Shown here piece after piece: positions 24,351 through 33,430 of a DNA stretch of 64,000 nucleotides. The translations under genes were made by a program, and so were the position numbers. Origin of the DNA: CAVVEQ01 sp963747315 (GTDB lineage: Bacteria > Chloroflexota > Anaerolineae > Anaerolineales > Anaerolineaceae). The notes below the pieces were generated by a model that saw only the letters and a list, made by a program, of their open reading frames with translations, searched no databases and was not told the DNA's origin. The stretch lies in contig CAVVEQ010000007.1 of assembly GCA_963747315.1 (NCBI GenBank), positions 124,001 to 188,000 on the forward strand. Direction: 5' to 3'. Positions within the stretch are counted from its first letter, which is position 1, and every line of letters begins with the position of its first letter.

Positions 24351-25220
24351 ATGACAACCCAGACGCTCACAATGCAATCCTTGGAAAAATTCAATATGGA
24401 AAAGTCCGTAACAGTGACAGTACCTGAAAAAGCAGTCAGCAACCTGCCCGAGGATATCAAAGTCGATACCAGGGATGTGAGTGTATATTATGGGGAATTT
24501 CGAGCGCTTGCCGAGATCAATCTCCAAATTAAAAAGAACCGGATCACTGCCATCATTGGGCCTTCCGGTTGCGGGAAATCCACCCTGCTGCGTTCCTTCA
24601 ACCGCATGTCGGACTTGACTCCCGGCTGCCGGGTGGAAGGGTTGATCACCCTGGATGGCGAGAATATCTATGGTAATGGGGTGGATGCCGTGGATATCCG
24701 CCGGCGGGTGGGCATGGTCTTTCAGCGCCCGAATCCCTTCCCAAAATCCATTTACGAGAACATAACCTTCGGACCTAAACTGCTGGGCGTGCGGAAGAAA
24801 ACCGACCTGGACGAGATCGTGGAGTCGAGCTTGCGCGGCGCTGCGCTCTGGGATGAGGTGAAGGATAAACTCAACCAGTCCGGTTATTCACTTTCCGGCG
24901 GGCAACAGCAGCGCTTGTGCATCGCCCGCGCCTTGGCGGTGGAGCCGGATGTGGTGCTTATGGATGAACCGGCTTCGGCTTTGGATCCAATCTCCACACT
25001 GAAGATCGAGGAACTGATGCACGTGCTTGCAAAGGATTACACGATTATTATCGTCACCCACAATATGCAGCAGGCAGCGCGGGTTTCGGATTTCACAGCC
25101 ATGATGATGATCGACGAGAACCGCGCTGGGAGAATGATCGAATACGATCACACTCCGGTTATTTTCACCAATCCAAAGGATAAACGCACTGAAGCCTATG
25201 TGACCGGGCGTTTTGGGTAA
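24351..25220 (+). CDS. pstB: Phosphate ABC transporter ATP-binding protein PstB
   Basis: The ATPase subunit driving phosphate import, 289 residues from ATG 24351, which has AAGGA five bases upstream; an earlier in-frame ATG (24300) lacks a ribosome site. After an unusual ~40-residue N-terminal extension come YYGEFRAL, Walker A GPSGCGKST, FQRPNPFPKSIYENI (PstB-specific Q-loop), signature LSGGQQQRLCIARAL, Walker B VVLMDEPASALD and the switch THNMQQAARVSD. It is the last gene of the cluster; no phoU follows, unlike most pst operons. Confidence 0.96.
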   Translation: MTTQTLTMQSLEKFNMEKSVTVTVPEKAVSNLPEDIKVDTRDVSVYYGEFRALAEINLQIKKNRITAIIGPSGCGKSTLLRSFNRMSDLTPGCRVEGLITLDGENIYGNGVDAVDIRRRVGMVFQRPNPFPKSIYENITFGPKLLGVRKKTDLDEIVESSLRGAALWDEVKDKLNQSGYSLSGGQQQRLCIARALAVEPDVVLMDEPASALDPISTLKIEELMHVLAKDYTIIIVTHNMQQAARVSDFTAMMMIDENRAGRMIEYDHTPVIFTNPKDKRTEAYVTGRFG

Positions 25221-25246
25221 ACATACGGGAGACTCCGGATTTCGAC

Positions 25247-25284
25247 AAACCTTCCCATCCCGCGGTAGGGGAGGGGAAGGTTTT
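25247..25284. terminator. Bidirectional terminator between pstB and the dehydratase gene
   Basis: Outer stem AAACCTTCCC/GGGAAGGTTT around a GC-rich inner part. T-rich on the plus strand after the stem; the minus-strand copy likewise has AAACC complement. It sits between two converging genes and overlaps the dehydratase stop. Confidence 0.7.
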
Positions 25285-26233
25285 AACTGGCAACTCTGCC
25301 AAAATCCACGTTTCCCCCGGAGAGGATGACCCCGGCTTTCTTCCCCGCGAGGTTCACCTTTCCTTCCAGCAATGCCCCCAGCGGAACCGCGCCGGAGGGC
25401 TCCACCACCAGCTTGGCTCGTTCCCAGATCAGCTTCATAGCTTTTAAAATAGCCTCATCGGTGACCGTGACGATCTCATCCACCAGGCGCATGATGACGG
25501 GGTAAGTCTTGTCTCCCAGCGAGGTCAGCAGTCCATCAGCCACGGTTTTTGGCCCCACCATGGGGATGATCTCTCCCGCCTTCCACGAGCGGTAGGCATC
25601 ATCTGCACCTTGCGGTTCGGCTGCGATAATCTTGATCTTCGGAGAGATCCCTTTGCCCGCGATCAACGTCCCGGAAAGCAATCCCCCACCACCCACTGGC
25701 ACAAGGATTGCGTCGAGATCCGGTACCTCTTCCAGCAGCTCCAGCGCGGCAGTGCCCTGCCCGGCGATCACGTCGTAGTTGTTATAGGGGTGGATCACCA
25801 CAGCGCCGCTCCTGCCTACCACCCCCGCCAGCGTTTCCTCGCGTGCCTGGAGGGTTGGCTCGCAGAGCACGATCTCACCCCCATACCCCGCGACGGCCGC
25901 CTTCTTCACCTCCGGGGCGTTCGAGGGCATCACGATGGTCGCGTGGATTCCGCGCATACGCGCTGCGAGTGCCAGCGCCTGGGCGTGGTTGCCGGAGGAA
26001 TGGGTGGCCACCCCGCGCGCGGCTTCCTCCTCCGAGAGTGAAAGCACAGCATTGCACGCCCCGCGGAACTTGAATGCGCCTACCTTCTGCAGATTCTCGC
26101 ACTTGAAGAACAGGCTTGCCCCGGTCATTTCATCCAGCGTGTGGCAGCGCACCACCGGCGTCCAGTGTGCGTGCGGTCGGATGCGCGCGGAAGCCTGGCG
26201 GATATCGTTCAGAGCGGGTTCGGATTTCAGCAT
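25283..26233 (-). CDS. Threonine/serine dehydratase-type PLP enzyme
   Basis: A fold-type II PLP enzyme of 316 residues without the C-terminal ACT regulatory domain, so closer to catabolic threonine dehydratase, serine racemase or hydroxyaspartate dehydratase than to biosynthetic IlvA. Motifs: FKCENLQKVGAFKFRGA with the PLP-lysine, THSSGNHAQALALAA, VPVGGGGLLSG for phosphate binding, and ILSGGNVDF at the end. The expected reaction is deamination of L-threonine or L-serine to a 2-oxoacid. It converges with pstB and stands alone. A TATAAT lies about 37 bases before the start. Confidence 0.9.
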   Translation of the reverse strand: MLKSEPALNDIRQASARIRPHAHWTPVVRCHTLDEMTGASLFFKCENLQKVGAFKFRGACNAVLSLSEEEAARGVATHSSGNHAQALALAARMRGIHATIVMPSNAPEVKKAAVAGYGGEIVLCEPTLQAREETLAGVVGRSGAVVIHPYNNYDVIAGQGTAALELLEEVPDLDAILVPVGGGGLLSGTLIAGKGISPKIKIIAAEPQGADDAYRSWKAGEIIPMVGPKTVADGLLTSLGDKTYPVIMRLVDEIVTVTDEAILKAMKLIWERAKLVVEPSGAVPLGALLEGKVNLAGKKAGVILSGGNVDFGRVAS

Positions 26234-26307
26234 GACAGGACCTTTTGTACCAGAATGATCAAAATTATAGGCTCTTTTACTCCATCCGGCACCGGAGCGT
26301 GTGGAAT

Positions 26308-26318
26308 TGGTATAAAAT
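26308..26318 (+). promoter_or_regulatory. Extended -10 promoter of dnaG
   Basis: TGG-TATAAAAT ends 10 bases before the dnaG ATG, so the expected transcript has only a few untranslated bases. No ribosome site is present. Confidence 0.55.
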
Positions 26319-26328
26319 CATCCTACCC

Positions 26329-28251
26329 ATGACCGCAATAGATGAGATCAAGCAGCGCATCGAGATCGTCGACCTGGTTTCCCAGTCGGTCAAGCTGCGC
26401 CGTTCAGGTAAAAGCTACACCGGTTTCTGCCCCTTCCATACCAATACGCGTACGCCCGCCTTCGTGGTCTTCCCCGATTCCGGCACCTGGCGCTGCTTTG
26501 GGCAGTGCAATGAGGGTGGGGACATTTTCCGGTTCGTGATGAAAAAGGAGGGCTGGGATTTTGCCACCACCCTGCGCTACCTAGCGGAAAAAGCTGGCGT
26601 GCAGCTGGAAGCGCCCACCCCCGAGAGGGTGGCCGAGGAGGAGACTCACACGCGCATCCGCGGGCTGTTGGAAGATGCGGTCACGCTCTATCGCCACCAC
26701 CTCACCCAGACACCCGCCGGTAAACCCGCCTTCGATTACCTCCTCAAGCGCGGGCTCACCCCAGCCACCATCGAGCTTTTCGGTCTGGGCTATTCCCCCC
26801 CGGGTTGGGAGAACACCCTGGGGCACTTTACCGCGCGGGGGTTCACCCACGATGAGCTCCTCCAGGCCGGCCTGGTGACCGAAAAAGAGGGCGGTGGAGT
26901 TCGCGACAGGTTCCACAACCGCATCATGTTCCCCATCCGCGATGGCTTGGGCAAGATGACCGGCTTCGGCGCGCGCATCCTTGACCCCAACGATGTGCCC
27001 AAATTCCTTAACTCCCCGCAGACCGCGCTTTTCGATAAAGGCCGGCTGCTCTACGGGCTCGACCAGGCTCGCAAGGATATCCGGACGGTCGGGCAGGCGG
27101 TCATTGTGGAGGGCTACCTTGATGTGATCGCCCTGCACCAGGCTGGATTCGCCAACGCCGTCTCGCCGATGGGCACCGCGCTCACCGAAGATCAACTCCG
27201 CCTGCTCAAACGCTTCACCCGCCGGCTCATTCTGGCGCTCGACCCCGATTCCGCTGGTGAAAAAGCCACCCTGCGCGGACTGGAGCTTGCCCGCGAGGCC
27301 ATGGACCACAGCGAGGAGGTCATCTTCGACGCGCGCGGCCTGCTCCGCAGCGAAGCCAGATTGCAGGCCGATGTGCTGGTTGCCTCCCTACCCGAGGGGC
27401 GCGACCCGGACGAGGTGGCATTAGCCGATCCCGGGGAATGGCAGCGGATCGTTGCCACCGCCAAGCCGATCGTGGTGCACGTGATGGATACCCTCGCCCG
27501 CAGCCGCGATCTGAACGACCCCAAGCAGAAGCGGGAGATAGCGGCGAGCGTCCTTCCCCTCATTGATGACGTCCCAAATCCGGTGGAACGCGATGATTAC
27601 CGCCAGAAGCTTGCCCGCTTGCTCAAAGTGGATGAAAGCGCCCTGGCTTCCACACGGTCCCAACCCGCCTCCGCCCGTGGTACCCGCAGGCGGCCATCCA
27701 TTTCACAGCAGGAGGGCGGCCGGTCCTTCCGGGCACAACCGCTGGATATCTCCCCCGAGTTACAGGCTGAGGGTTTGGAAAAACACGTTCTCGGATTGCT
27801 TCTGCTCGCTCCCGGGGATATATTCGCGCTCGACCGTGCCCTTCAAAAAGCCGGGCTGAACCGCTTAGGACCCGGAGACTTTGAGCTGAGCGCGAACGCA
27901 GAAATTGCCGCCATCATTATGCGCGCCAACGACCAGGACGAAATGGAGATTGCCGAATACATTGCCGCCCGCACGTCGCCCTCCCTCCAGGGCGATGCCG
28001 CCGCGATGAAAACCGCCATCCCGGAGGGTATATCGGCTTCAAAGCGGCTGGAGGATCTGATCCGCACGGTTTTCCTCCTGCGCCAGGCGCGTGTGAACCT
28101 CGAGATCGATCGCCTGCGCTTCCTGCAGCAGGAACCCGCGGAGGAGGATGGTGGAGCCAAACCCGAGGATTTCAGCCGCCAGATTGCCCAGGCTTTCCAG
28201 ATCCGCTCCCGGCTGGATGCCGCTCTCTCCCGGCCGATCATTCTGGATTGA
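26329..28251 (+). CDS. dnaG: DNA primase DnaG
   Basis: The replication primase, 640 residues, making RNA primers on the lagging strand. The N-terminal zinc-binding domain reads FCPFH...WRCFGQCNEGGDIF, with CxxxC in place of the usual CxxC. The RNA polymerase core follows, with RFHNRIMFPI, then TOPRIM motifs VIVEGYLDVIALHQAG and LALDPDSAGEKA. The C-terminal third is the helicase-binding region and is poorly conserved. ATG 26329 is chosen from homology at MTAIDEIKQRIEIVDLVSQ; a start at 26245 would include the promoter. It lies just upstream of rpoD. Confidence 0.96.
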   Translation: MTAIDEIKQRIEIVDLVSQSVKLRRSGKSYTGFCPFHTNTRTPAFVVFPDSGTWRCFGQCNEGGDIFRFVMKKEGWDFATTLRYLAEKAGVQLEAPTPERVAEEETHTRIRGLLEDAVTLYRHHLTQTPAGKPAFDYLLKRGLTPATIELFGLGYSPPGWENTLGHFTARGFTHDELLQAGLVTEKEGGGVRDRFHNRIMFPIRDGLGKMTGFGARILDPNDVPKFLNSPQTALFDKGRLLYGLDQARKDIRTVGQAVIVEGYLDVIALHQAGFANAVSPMGTALTEDQLRLLKRFTRRLILALDPDSAGEKATLRGLELAREAMDHSEEVIFDARGLLRSEARLQADVLVASLPEGRDPDEVALADPGEWQRIVATAKPIVVHVMDTLARSRDLNDPKQKREIAASVLPLIDDVPNPVERDDYRQKLARLLKVDESALASTRSQPASARGTRRRPSISQQEGGRSFRAQPLDISPELQAEGLEKHVLGLLLLAPGDIFALDRALQKAGLNRLGPGDFELSANAEIAAIIMRANDQDEMEIAEYIAARTSPSLQGDAAAMKTAIPEGISASKRLEDLIRTVFLLRQARVNLEIDRLRFLQQEPAEEDGGAKPEDFSRQIAQAFQIRSRLDAALSRPIILD

Positions 28252-28262
28252 TTTTTCATCTA

Positions 28263-28271
28263 TGGTATAGT
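28263..28271 (+). promoter_or_regulatory. Extended -10 promoter of rpoD
   Basis: TGG-TATAGT ends 7 bases before the rpoD ATG and starts just after the dnaG stop. The predicted transcription start falls on or next to the start codon, so this promoter would give a leaderless rpoD message in addition to read-through from dnaG. Confidence 0.6.
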
Positions 28272-28278
28272 TATTCCC

Positions 28279-30018
28279 ATGCCCAAAAAGTCACCTGCAA
28301 GCCCGCAAGTGGAAGAAACGGCAATGGGGCAGGAAGCGGATCCGGCGCATAACCGTCAAGAGACCGCCGCTCCCCACAAATCCCCGGTAAAAAACACCCG
28401 GGGTAAGAAACCACCTTTAACCGTCGACTCCGAAATGCAGTCCTTTCCGCAGGATCTGCCCATCCCGCCGTTACCCAGGCGAACTCAGAGGAAACGCGCC
28501 AAAAATGGCACATCGATTCTGGATGAGGATGGACTGATCTTGAAGGATGATTCCTATGAACCCATCCCGGAAAAAGTGACCAGCGAGGATGAAGAGCTGC
28601 TGGCTGAAGATCCCCTGGAGATGCTGGAGGACCCTGCCCTGGCGGTGGAGCTCTCCGAAGATCCCGTCCGGCTGTACTTAAAGGAGATCGGCCAGATCCA
28701 CCTGCTGGACGCAGACTCGGAATTTCGGCTGGCAACCCGCATTGAAGCTGAGCGCCGGGTGCGTAATTTAAAAAAACACCTCGCTGTGCCGCGGGACGGA
28801 AATCGCGCCCGCGCCCTGCTCTGCAGTATCTACGATGACCTGATCACCTCCTGGAAACGCTTGCAGGAGGATGCCCGCCGGCTTAATCACAACAGCGTCC
28901 CGGACCTGACACTGGTGCTTTCGGAAGCCCAGTCGCTGCGCCAGCAATGGCAGATGGAGCTTCCCTCCTACATGCGGAGTTTCATGGATAATGGCCTGTG
29001 GGGCAAGGACCGCCTGTGGGATGAGCTGGTTCGCAACGCATTCACCCTCTATCTTTCCTTCTACCTTTTACCCGGAGAGGTCGCTACCCCACTCCTCAAG
29101 CACCTGGAGCGTACCGGGCGGATGCCGCAGGCACGCTTCTTCCGGGAGCGCGAGGTCACTCCGCAACGCCTGGAGGTGGAGACCGGTAACATCGCCGACC
29201 TGGCGGAGGAAGCCAACCAGACCCTCATCAGCGCTAATCTGCGCCTGGTGGTCTCCATCGCCAAGCGCTACCTTGGCCGCGGCATATCCTTCCTGGACCT
29301 GATCCAGGAGGGCAACCTGGGCCTGTTGCGCGCGGTGAACAAGTTCGATCCCACCCGCGGTTTCAAATTCAGCACTTACGCCACCTGGTGGATCCGCCAG
29401 TCGATCAGCCGTTACATCGCCGAGCAGGCCCGCACCATCCGCATCCCGGTACACCTGTTTGAAGCCATCACCCGCATTCTGCGTGTGCAGCGCAAGCTGG
29501 TGCAGGAGCTGGGTCGCGACCCAAACATGGAGGAGTTGGCATTGCATGCCGGTTTCATGGATGAGACCGACGCTGCTGCCATCAAGCATTGCCAGAAAAA
29601 TCAGCTCCTGCTAGACCCGGAGCTTCAGCGCCGCCTCACTGTTGCTGCTGCCAAGGTGCAGCGCATCCTGCAATCTGCGGATGAGCCGGTTTCTTTGGAA
29701 CGCCCGGTCGGCGACGAGGAGAGCAGCCAGTTGGGCGACTTCATTGAAGATGACGAAGCGCTTGAGCCGATGGACACTGCCGCGCGCGAGATGCTGCGCG
29801 AGCAGGTGCAAAACGCGCTGGCCGGACTTTCGGAGCGAGAGCGCCAGGTGCTGGAGCTGCGTTTCGGGCTGGTGGATGGCAAGGACCATACTTTGGAAGA
29901 GGTCAGCCGCTATTTTAGCGTCACCCGCGAGCGCATCCGCCAGATCGAGGCCAAAGCGCTGCGCAAGCTGCGCCATCCCACCCGCAGCCGGCAATTGCGA
30001 GAATACCTTGGTGGTTGA
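28279..30018 (+). CDS. rpoD: RNA polymerase primary sigma factor RpoD
   Basis: The housekeeping sigma-70 factor, 579 residues. The first ~115 residues are Pro/Lys-rich low complexity without a clear region 1.1. Region 1.2 begins DPVRLYLKEIGQIHLL; a ~150-residue non-conserved insert follows; then region 2 (NLRLVVSIAKRYLGRGISFLDLIQEGN, FDPTRGFKFSTYATWWIRQSISR for -10 melting), region 3 (RIPVHLFEAI) and region 4 (LEEVSRYFSVTRERIRQIEAKALRKLR for -35 contact). It directly follows dnaG, preserving the dnaG-rpoD part of the macromolecular-synthesis operon without rpsU. Confidence 0.96.
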   Translation: MPKKSPASPQVEETAMGQEADPAHNRQETAAPHKSPVKNTRGKKPPLTVDSEMQSFPQDLPIPPLPRRTQRKRAKNGTSILDEDGLILKDDSYEPIPEKVTSEDEELLAEDPLEMLEDPALAVELSEDPVRLYLKEIGQIHLLDADSEFRLATRIEAERRVRNLKKHLAVPRDGNRARALLCSIYDDLITSWKRLQEDARRLNHNSVPDLTLVLSEAQSLRQQWQMELPSYMRSFMDNGLWGKDRLWDELVRNAFTLYLSFYLLPGEVATPLLKHLERTGRMPQARFFREREVTPQRLEVETGNIADLAEEANQTLISANLRLVVSIAKRYLGRGISFLDLIQEGNLGLLRAVNKFDPTRGFKFSTYATWWIRQSISRYIAEQARTIRIPVHLFEAITRILRVQRKLVQELGRDPNMEELALHAGFMDETDAAAIKHCQKNQLLLDPELQRRLTVAAAKVQRILQSADEPVSLERPVGDEESSQLGDFIEDDEALEPMDTAAREMLREQVQNALAGLSERERQVLELRFGLVDGKDHTLEEVSRYFSVTRERIRQIEAKALRKLRHPTRSRQLREYLGG

Positions 30019-30098
30019 TCCCACCCCAGACGATTTCACCCTTCGTTTTAGGCTACAATTTTAATAATCTCCGCCTTGGCGTTCTACGTGGGTGACCT

Positions 30099-31964
30099 TT
30101 GACCATACCACCCCCATATTCCTTCATTCTCGTTGCCGCGGCTGTTTTCCTCCTCCCCGGTGCGGCTTTTCTTGCCTGGCTGCGTCCCAGGGATACCGAC
30201 CCGCTTGAAATCCTCGCACTTGCCGGGGGGTTGAGCCTCTCCCTTACCGCCATGTTTGGCGTGTTCCTGTTTCAGACCGGGCAAACCCTGGCTCCAACCA
30301 CCGGTGTTTTTCTCTACCTGCTCTGCCTGCTGAGTATCGCCGGAGGCGTTACTTTTCATCTGCTGCGGGATCTTGTATTCAAGCCCCGGGAGGAATCCCC
30401 GCGGGAAAGCCGCCTACCCACCATTCTGCTCGCCATCTTCGGAATTGCCACTCTTTTTGGCTTGATCCTTCTGCGGTTCAACCAGGCTGCCGGGTTTGTG
30501 GTTGGTCCCTGGGTGGATTCGGTTGCGCATACCTACTGGGTGCAGCTCATGGTAACGGCAGGCGGTGTGCCGCGCTACCTTCTGCCGGGCATGCCCGGTG
30601 CGTTCGCGCCCTATATCACATTCGATATCGCCGCTGCCGCGTTCACTGCCATCGCCCGTTTAACAGCAACCCATGGAACCTTGTGGATGAGCCTGCTGGT
30701 AAGCTGCCTGGTGCCGCTTTCGCTCTACCGCCTGGGGAGGGTGCTCTGGAGGGATTGGAAACCAGCCGCCGTCGCCGCCCTGCTTTCCGCTTTTGCCTTC
30801 ACATTCCCGGCTTACCTGCTGGGCTGGGGGCGCTCCACCATGCTTGCCCTGTTCGTTCTTTTCCCCCTCGCCGCAGCCGAGATCATCCGCCTGCGCTGCC
30901 TGCCCTATCGCGGAATGGAATTCTGGAAATCATTTATCCTGCTCCTGATCTTCTCCATGGGCACATTTCTATCAGATCCCGCCGCGGTGCCGCTCTTGGT
31001 GCTGCTCCTGGCTGCTGAATTTTTCGCCCGGTTCATCTCTTCCCCGCCTGATCCTCAAACACCCCGACTGGAGGGGCACGCTCTGGCAGCGGTAGCCCTG
31101 GCATACATTCTGGTGCTGCCGTACCTCCGCTGGGTGCAGGAAAACACCTTTGTCCCCACATCTCTTAGGTTGGAGCCTGGGATTCAGCCATTGGCCAGTC
31201 TGACCTTCTTCATTGCTACCCCGCTGGATGCGGTTCTGGCCGCGCTGGCAGTTTTCGGGTTGGTGCTGCTCATCATCCAACGCCGCAGCCAGGAGCTGGT
31301 GATCCTGTCTCTGCTGATGGTACTTTTCTCGCTGCCGGTTCTCACCAGCTCCTTTTTCTCCCGCGCGGAATTTCGCCTGGTGCTTTGTCTTCCTGCCGCA
31401 CTTCTAGCCGGGTATTTCCTGGCGGAGAGCGCAGCGCTCATCGCCCGCGGGAGCCACCGCCTGGTTGGATATGCCATTTTGGGGGTGGAAACCGTCGCAT
31501 TCGTAGCCTTGGGGTTGAATGCCGGGGTAAACATCTTTCCCCAGGTCGTCATCCTTGCCGAGCAGGCTGATATGCTGGCATTGGAGTGGATCAAAGACAA
31601 CACCCCCGCGGATGCCCGTTTCCTAAATCAGCCAGCTCCCTGGAAGAGCGGTATCTACCGCGGTGTGGATGGCGGTTACTGGATCCTGAACCAGACCGGC
31701 CGCGGGCAGATGCTGCCACCGCCGCAATATCCATCGGGCGGGGAGCCGTACCAATCCCGGATCAATGGCTGGGCGGGAAGGGCACTAGCGCTGCAAGGCT
31801 GCGGGGAGGACCTCCTGGCGCTCATGGTGGAGGCGAACCTTCAATATATCTACCTGAAGGAGGGTAGCGGGGTTCTGAAAACAGTTGATCTGCAAGGTTG
31901 CCAGGGGCTGCTGATGGTGTATCAAAAAGATGGAATTGCCATCTTTCGGGTAACCGGAGAGTGA
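30099..31964 (+). CDS. Large multi-pass membrane protein, GT-C glycosyltransferase-like
   Basis: A 621-residue integral membrane protein with about 12-13 hydrophobic helices over residues 1-460 and a C-terminal soluble part. The pattern (early loop with VGPWVDSVAHTYWVQLMV, then many helices, then EWIKDNTPADARFLNQ and a WxN-type end domain) resembles the GT-C-fold membrane glycosyltransferase-like proteins common in Chloroflexota (DUF6541-like). Transfer of a sugar from a polyprenyl carrier is possible but no catalytic residue can be assigned. An in-frame TGA just upstream makes TTG 30099 the first available start; there is no ATG near. Confidence 0.7.
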   Translation: MTIPPPYSFILVAAAVFLLPGAAFLAWLRPRDTDPLEILALAGGLSLSLTAMFGVFLFQTGQTLAPTTGVFLYLLCLLSIAGGVTFHLLRDLVFKPREESPRESRLPTILLAIFGIATLFGLILLRFNQAAGFVVGPWVDSVAHTYWVQLMVTAGGVPRYLLPGMPGAFAPYITFDIAAAAFTAIARLTATHGTLWMSLLVSCLVPLSLYRLGRVLWRDWKPAAVAALLSAFAFTFPAYLLGWGRSTMLALFVLFPLAAAEIIRLRCLPYRGMEFWKSFILLLIFSMGTFLSDPAAVPLLVLLLAAEFFARFISSPPDPQTPRLEGHALAAVALAYILVLPYLRWVQENTFVPTSLRLEPGIQPLASLTFFIATPLDAVLAALAVFGLVLLIIQRRSQELVILSLLMVLFSLPVLTSSFFSRAEFRLVLCLPAALLAGYFLAESAALIARGSHRLVGYAILGVETVAFVALGLNAGVNIFPQVVILAEQADMLALEWIKDNTPADARFLNQPAPWKSGIYRGVDGGYWILNQTGRGQMLPPPQYPSGGEPYQSRINGWAGRALALQGCGEDLLALMVEANLQYIYLKEGSGVLKTVDLQGCQGLLMVYQKDGIAIFRVTGE

Positions 31965-31985
31965 AAACGGGGATAAAATGATATA

Positions 31986-31994
31986 TGTTATACT
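31986..31994 (+). promoter_or_regulatory. Promoter of the nuo operon
   Basis: TGT-TATACT, an extended -10, about 46 bases before nuoA and just after the upstream gene stop. No convincing -35. Confidence 0.5.
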
Positions 31995-32040
31995 CGGTTA
32001 GCTTTTGAGCCATGATTGTTTAAATCCTCGGAGCCACAAC

Positions 32041-32387
32041 ATGGTTATCGAATTTATCCCCTTATTCATCATTTTCTTTGTCGCCATCCTCGTCGGTTGC
32101 ATCGCGATCGGTCTTGGCTACCTCTTTGGCCCCAAACGTCCCACCGAGAAAAAGAGCCAGCCGTACGAATCCGGGATGGTACCCTATGGACCCGGGCGCA
32201 GGCGCGTATCCGTGCGCTATTACCTGATCGCGGTCCTTTTCATCCTTTTTGATGTTGAGATCGTCTTCTTCCTTCCCTATGCCGCCGTCATTCGCAAGCT
32301 TGGCGTAATGGGACTGGTGGAGGTTTTTATCTTTGTTGGGATCATCTTCGCAGGTTTTATTTACGCCTGGAAGAAAGGAGCCCTCGA

Positions 32388-32397
<10 letters not shown>
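32041..32397 (+). CDS. nuoA: NADH-quinone oxidoreductase subunit A
   Basis: A small membrane subunit of respiratory complex I, 118 residues with three helices. It has the conserved GLGYLFGPKRPTEKKSQPYESGM loop, which helps form the quinone-site roof, and FDVEIVFFLPYA with the buried acidic residues. ATG 32041 is used; an in-frame TTG at 32005 would add an unconserved leader. First gene of an unbroken nuoA-to-N operon. Its stop overlaps nuoB by 10 bases. Confidence 0.96.
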
Positions 32398-32870
<473 letters not shown>

Positions 32871-32895
32871 GCTTCAGTGGAGATGCCATCCAAAA

Positions 32896-33408
32896 ATGAA
32901 CAAACACCAATCCCGGGCGGTTGAAAAGATTCAGAAAGATTTCAGCGCTTCCTTCGAGGAGGCGCATGATGAAGTCTCCCTCATTTTGAAACCCGAGGCT
33001 TTTATCCCTACCGCCAGGATACTGCGCGACCAGTATGGTTATGATTTGCTCATCCTCGAAACCGCTGTGGATTACTATCCGCAGCTCGAACCGCGATTCC
33101 ACCTGGTCTGCCGCATCTGGTCCATGTCTGATAATGACATGATCGGCCTGCGTATTCCCCTGAACGGCAATACCCCCTCCATTCCCTCGCTCACTGCCGT
33201 CTATCCTGCGGCAGGTTGGTACGAGCGCGAGGTGTGGGATATGTTCGGGATTAAGTTCGAGGGACATCCCGACCTGCGCCGGTTGATCATGCCCTTCGAC
33301 TGGGAGGGTCACCCGCTGCGAAAGGATTACCCGCTCGGATACGAGGAACCGCAGTTCACGTTCAATTTCGACAAGGTCGCGGAACACAAGCCGCATCCCA
33401 AGGAATAG
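32896..33408 (+). CDS. nuoC: NADH-quinone oxidoreductase subunit C
   Basis: Complex I 30-kDa-type subunit, 170 residues, part of the peripheral arm joining NuoD and NuoB. The C-terminal signature is intact: YEREVWDMFGIKFEGHPDLRRL, then DWEGHPLRKDYPLGYEEP. It is separate from nuoD rather than fused as in enterobacteria. Starts 25 bases after nuoB. Confidence 0.96.
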   Translation: MNKHQSRAVEKIQKDFSASFEEAHDEVSLILKPEAFIPTARILRDQYGYDLLILETAVDYYPQLEPRFHLVCRIWSMSDNDMIGLRIPLNGNTPSIPSLTAVYPAAGWYEREVWDMFGIKFEGHPDLRRLIMPFDWEGHPLRKDYPLGYEEPQFTFNFDKVAEHKPHPKE

Positions 33409-33430
33409 ACCCAATTAAAACGGGAACCCC

